64,000 bases of DNA from Phytophthora sp. 'mugwort' (lineage: Eukaryota > Oomycota > Peronosporomycetes > Peronosporales > Peronosporaceae): the NCBI GenBank assembly GCA_033558025.1, contig JAUCEF010000011.1, positions 3,776,787 through 3,840,786 of the forward strand, given 5' to 3'. The notes beneath the pieces were generated by a model, which saw only the letters and a program-made list of their open reading frames with translations, searched no databases and was not told where the DNA came from. This document shows positions 60,246 to 64,000 of this stretch, one piece after another. A program made the translations under genes and the position numbers. Numbering within the stretch: the first letter of the stretch is position 1; the number at the start of each line of letters is the position of its first letter.

Positions 60246-62100
60246 CACCCCGTGGTCTGTACGGCTGAGAAAGGCCGCAGGCGACGGGGTGTTTTTTGGC
60301 AATGTTGACGGGCAGAGCAGGGTCTTGAGTGTTGGCGGCTTCAGGTAGCAGATTTTTACTGGGGTACTGAGCTGTTGTTCCAACGTATCGGCCTGGATGA
60401 GGGCTCGAAGTTGTGCTCGGCTTGGTCCGTTGGGGTCGTATTGGAGCTTGAAGACGATGGGCGCTCTTGGATCCGGGGTAGTGGCGGTAGACGGTTGGGT
60501 CGTGGCCAGGGCTCGGTTGAAGAGCGGTAAGAGGACACGGGGAAGATAACCGCGGTCTTGTAGGCGGGCGTAGAGTTGTTTCACGATCCGGCGGAAATCG
60601 TGGGGTCGTGGATTCTGAGCCTTGTACTTCTTGATAAGACCGTTGATGATTCCCTTGAGTATCCCAGGCGGATGAGCACTATTGGCGGGGATATAGAGAT
60701 AGAGGTTGAGCGACTTGTGGTAAGTACGTGTGTACAACTTGTCTCCGTCCCGGATAATCCACAGATCGAGGAAAGCTACCTTGGCTGGACTGGTGTCGTG
60801 CGTGAAGGTAAGCTTTGAAAGTCTAGTGAAGTTGGCCAGGAAGTGCTTGAGGCCGTAGGGTTCTTGAGGCGCGTGCCAGACGATGAAAATGTCGTCAATA
60901 TACCTCTTATAGTACACGATGTGGTCAGCGTGCTCTTGGAGCAGCATGTCCTCAAAGTGGGCTACGTAGAGAGAGGCGAAGGCTGGCGCGACAGGGGTAC
61001 CCATGGCAGTTCCGCGAAGTTGGAGCCAGCGGGTATCTCCAAAGGTGAAGTAGTTGTTACTCATCACCAGATGAAGTCCTGAGAGGATCGCTTGTTCCCA
61101 GGGGTGTCCATGAATTCGTTGAGCGATGACTTGGATAGCTCGTTCGGTCGGGATGTTGGTATAGAGGGACTCAACGTCGACCGTGACGAGGACAGTGCTG
61201 GGGGGCAGAACGAGGTTCGGGAGTTCTTGGAGAAGCTGGTCCGAGTTGTGGAGGTACGAGGCCGTGTCACGAAAGAAGGGCTGAAGTTGGTAGTCCAGCC
61301 ATTTGGACAGGCCTTCCAGTACGCTACCACTGTTAGCGACGATGGGTCGGATACAGAGTTGGGGCTTGTGGATTTTGGCGAGGGCGTAAAATACGTTGAG
61401 TCTCGCGTCACCAATGTAGGTCACAATGATCCGGGTAGTGGCCCAATCGAGGCGATGGATGAACAGCTTGGCCATGTTCTGATACCAGGTACGTACGCGG
61501 GTACGGACGAGGCGGACGAGAGCGTCTGCAGGTGCCTTTTGGCGGGCATAAGTCTGGGTATCACCAAGGTGGTCCAGACAGAGTTGCAGGTAACGCTCTG
61601 TGGTGAACAGGGCAGGGCCAAGGTTCTTGTCAGTGATGACAACCTTGAGGTCAGGACGGCCTCGAAGGAGATGGAGGGCGTGGGTTTGTGCACTGTTGAG
61701 GTTCCGGAGCCGGGTAGGGCGCCAGGAGATCGTAGACAGAGCAGTGTGGACGTCGTCCAATGTCTTCTCAACCCGAGGTGCTGCGGGGTCGGGTTGGAAA
61801 GACGAGTTGGGCACATATATCTTACGATTGTATGTGCCCTTAGAGTTCCCAAATTGGGCACTAAGGCGAACCCGTCGTGCGAAATCAGGGAAGGCAGCAA
61901 GAAGATCAAGCGGGCGGAGTGGGCGGGGGGTTGGGCAGAATTTGAGATTCAGACCCAGGAGACGGGATAAAGCAGGCGGGGAAGAAACGTCGGCAGGAAC
62001 AAAATTATGAAAAGTTAAGTTCCGTGCGTAACTGTTAACTTCGTGAGTCGGACGGCTGGCAAAGAGTGCGAGCGCGTTCGCTCGGTCTGAGCGGCCTACT
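60243..62100 (-). CDS. Penelope-like reverse transcriptase B
   Basis: 523 codons are open from a GTG at 61814, but the same frame continues upstream with no stop to about 62100 (SRLLGLNLKFCPTPRPLRP, the family N-terminal signature), so the gene is about 620 codons. Motifs: KVVITDKNLGPALF, VFYALAKIHKPQL, TVDVESLYTNIP, GTAMGTPVAPAFASLYVAHFE, KRYIDDIFIVW. It ends LSRTDHGV with stop TAA from the telomeric unit at 60243-60245. No endonuclease domain. No ATG is available at the upstream end, where the frame overlaps the end of ORF1 (62096-62101), suggesting translation by frameshifting from ORF1. Confidence 0.9.
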
Positions 62101-63001
62101 TGGATCGGGTCTTGGCGGCGGGCTTCCGTGCGCGCTTGTTCGCGGCGGATCCGTTGCGTTTCGGCTTGGTAGCGGGCTTTCCGGGCTTGGCGGCTCCGGT
62201 AGCGGCCGCTTTTCCGGTGCCGTTTCCGCGTGTCTTCTGCTGTTGGCGGGGCTGTGCAGCGTTTGTTTTTGCACCAGTCGCGGCCCCTCGGTGACCGGTG
62301 CGTCCATTTAACGCTTCCTTGAGTTGCGTCACTTGAGTCTTGAGTGGGCGCAGTTCTTGTTGGATGCGTTGATGGACAAGCTCCTGTACGGATATCGACA
62401 TGGGTGTCTCGGTTTCGAGATCCATGGCGGTGGCTCGGGCGGCTTCCTTCGCGGCTTTTTCACGGTCGGCGACAACTTGTTGTATTGCAAGGTCGTACCG
62501 GAGTTGGACAAGGTCGTTGTGGAGACGGGCCTTGGCGGTGAGGAAGTCGGTAAGCGCTATAGACGGTTGGCCATTGGGGGCGATGATGATCGAATCCCAA
62601 GGCGGACCGTTTGGCGAGAGCATGGCGTGGACATCGCCGTAGAAGGACTTGAGGTCGTTTACGGCTTGATCCGAGAGGGTGTCGCGTTCGTGCATGAGTA
62701 ACTCAAGCTCAGCCAGAGTAGTTTCCTTGATAATTGCGGTAAGGGCTGACTCATTGGCGGCGAGTTGTTGGTCGAACTTGTCACGAAGCGACATACCACT
62801 GCCGGCGTCATCGAGCGCTGAGGAGACGTTCAAAGTCATTTTCGTCTTGATAGAACGGGGTGGACCCTGTTCCAGACGGTTGATAGCCTTCTGTTTGGAC
62901 TTGATCTTGGCAGAGAGGCTTCGGTACGACTTGACGGCATTCTCGATGATGTCCAGGACGAGTTGCGGCGGACTGCGACGGGTCAGTTGACTCGGGTCCA
63001 T
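62096..63001 (-). CDS. PLE B ORF1 (coiled-coil, basic tail)
   Basis: 301 codons starting MDPSQLTRRSPPQLVLDIIE. Helical middle (YRSLSAKIKSKQKAINRLEQ, EPLKTQVTQLKEALN-like heptads near residue 235) and an Ala/Lys/Arg-rich basic tail (KPAAKTRSK at the end) that could bind RNA, like retroelement ORF1 or Gag proteins. The final TAG overlaps the start of the RT frame, giving a -1 relationship. Confidence 0.65.
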   Translation of the reverse strand: MDPSQLTRRSPPQLVLDIIENAVKSYRSLSAKIKSKQKAINRLEQGPPRSIKTKMTLNVSSALDDAGSGMSLRDKFDQQLAANESALTAIIKETTLAELELLMHERDTLSDQAVNDLKSFYGDVHAMLSPNGPPWDSIIIAPNGQPSIALTDFLTAKARLHNDLVQLRYDLAIQQVVADREKAAKEAARATAMDLETETPMSISVQELVHQRIQQELRPLKTQVTQLKEALNGRTGHRGAATGAKTNAAQPRQQQKTRGNGTGKAAATGAAKPGKPATKPKRNGSAANKRARKPAAKTRSK

Positions 63002-63232
63002 CCTTAAGTACGAATAGGTGTGGATGATAGGAGTAGGAGTGGAGAGGGACTGTCCGTGGTGTGGATAGTCCAGAGCAGGGTTTCTAACGGGCAGAGTAAG
63101 CCTGGTTGAGAAAAGATCGTCGCAATTGGCTGGTCGGCTCAGTTGGATGGTCGGGCGCGTGGGTCGGTCGGTCGGCTTGGTCGGCTTGGTCAGCTTGGTC
63201 GGCTTGGTCGGCTTGGTCGGTCGGTCGGCTTG
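63002..63232. repeat. Subtelomeric spacer with GGTCGGCTT minisatellite
   Basis: No gene. From about 63164 to 63232 the units GTCGGTCGGCTTG and GGTCGGCTT/GGTCAGCTT repeat in tandem up to the first telomeric unit. Confidence 0.65.
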
Positions 63233-64000
63233 GGGTTTAGGGTTTAGGGTTTAGGGTTTAGGGTTTAGGGTTTAGGATTTAGGGTTTAGGATTTAGGGTT
63301 TAGGATTTAGGGGTTAGGATTTAGGGGTTAGGATTTAGGGTTTAGGGTTTAGGGTTTAGGGTTTAGGGTTTAGGGTTTAGGGTTTAGGGTTTAGGGTTTA
63401 GGGTTTAGGGTTTAGGGTTTAGGGTTTAGGGTTTAGGGTTTAGGGTTTAGGGTTTAGGGTTTAGGGTTTAGGGTTTAGGGTTTAGGGTTTAGGGTTTAGG
63501 GTTTAGGGTTTAGGGTTTAGGGTTTAGGGTTTAGGGTTTAGGGTTTAGGGTTTAGGGTTTAGGGTTTAGGGTTTAGGGTTTAGGGTTTAGGGTTTAGGGT
63601 TTAGGGTTTAGGGTTTAGGGTTTAGGGTTTAGGGTTTAGGGTTTAGGGTTTAGGGTTTAGGGTTTAGGGTTTAGGGTTTAGGGTTTAGGGTTTAGGGTTT
63701 AGGGTTTAGGGTTTAGGGTTTAGGGTTTAGGGTTTAGGGTTTAGGGTTTAGGGTTTAGGGTTTAGGGTTTAGGGTTTAGGGTTTAGGGTTTAGGGTTTAG
63801 GGTTTAGGGTTTAGGGTTTAGGGTTTAGGGTTTAGGGTTTAGGGTTTAGGGTTTAGGGTTTAGGGTTTAGGGTTTAGGGTTTAGGGTTTAGGGTTTAGGG
63901 TTTAGGGTTTAGGGTTTAGGGTTTAGGGTTAGGGTTTAGGGTTTAGGGTTTAGGGTTTAGGGTTTAGGGTTTAGTTAGGTTAAGGGTTTTAGGGTTTAGG
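63233..64000 (+). repeat. Telomere, (TTTAGGG)n
   Basis: About 110 TTTAGGG units. The proximal part (63270-63340) has variants such as TTTAGGA and TTAGGGG; the distal part is almost perfect, with irregular units near 63929 and 63973-63990. G-rich strand 5'-to-3' outward marks the right chromosome end. TTTAGGG is the telomere unit of oomycetes (also of most plants). Confidence 0.97.

Larger units (their letters stand above)
60243..63010 (-). mobile_element. Penelope-like element B (telomere-proximal)
   Basis: ORF1 (62096-63001) and RT ORF (60243-62100), 5' end facing the telomere. It is attached to telomeric repeats at its 3' end. It is the outermost coding element before the telomere and has intact frames throughout, so it may be the younger copy. 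Confidence 0.82.

Noticed and set aside
60576..61970. Long + strand ORF (292 aa) opposite the Penelope-like RT
   Set aside because: Mirror frame of a GC-rich coding sequence; RT motifs are on the minus strand.
57330..63010. Idea that these elements are group II introns or telomerase genes
   Set aside because: Telomerase and Penelope-like RTs are related, but the DKNLGP, LAKIHKP and SAHPPG motifs and the paired ORF1 are those of Penelope-like elements. No telomerase TEN or RNA-binding domain is seen.
63233..64000. CRISPR-like regular repeat
   Set aside because: It is a uniform 7-bp tandem repeat without spacers; a telomere.

Overview
The window looks like a chromosome end from an oomycete (Phytophthora/Peronosporales type). 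The right edge is a long, nearly perfect (TTTAGGG)n telomere with the G-rich strand running toward the end. The gene set fits an oomycete: two AAAP amino-acid transporters, a Crinkler (CRN)-type effector, and oomycete-style Harbinger, pogo, hAT, mariner, LINE, Gypsy and Penelope-like elements. Only three genes look like ordinary host genes: the two transporters and the CRN. Almost everything else is mobile DNA.

Layout. 1-2,940: unassigned sequence with small inverted repeats. 2,941-4,419: transporter 1. 4,420-22,660: transposon graveyard with pogo-like (DDE_1) fragments, a mariner with clear ends, a dead LINE (minus strand), a degenerate hAT, a chromodomain relic, a tRNA-like locus, another pogo-like transposase, and the Myb/SANT-like gene of a Harbinger element. 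22,668-42,349: a full-length Polinton/Maverick of 19,682 bp with 205-bp terminal inverted repeats (AGTAGT...ACTACT) and a 6-bp target-site duplication CGCGTG. It is inserted in the Myb-like ORF of the Harbinger, whose transposase half lies on the other side (42,436-43,560). 45,059-46,567: transporter 2. 47,744-50,000: a second Harbinger. 50,150-54,800: a dead Gypsy retrotransposon. 54,750-56,810: a degenerate gag-like region. 57,330-63,010: two Penelope-like elements lacking an endonuclease, each tied to telomeric repeats. 63,233-64,000: telomere.

The Polinton carries a virus-like set. Morphogenesis: double-jelly-roll major capsid protein (split by one stop), penton-like minor capsid protein, adenain-like protease, A32-like packaging ATPase, basic capsid-associated protein, and a fibre with an S74 self-cleaving chaperone. 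Replication and integration: protein-primed PolB with an HNH-like insert, and a chromodomain integrase. Accessory: GIY-YIG nuclease, paired FGKYKGK-type domains, and several small unknowns. Nearly every viral start codon has a TATATA-like box about 5-30 nt upstream. Several single-base frameshifts and two in-frame stops suggest recent decay or assembly indels.

The most striking point is that an intact CRN effector gene (LQLLLAK and HVLVLVP header motifs plus a PD-(D/E)XK nuclease-like C-terminus) lies inside the Polinton repeats. It lacks the viral TATATA box and has oomycete Inr-like sites instead. This suggests a virus-like element carrying a host effector as cargo. At the telomere, both Penelope-like RT genes take their stop codon from the adjoining telomeric repeat, which fits reverse transcription primed by the chromosome end.
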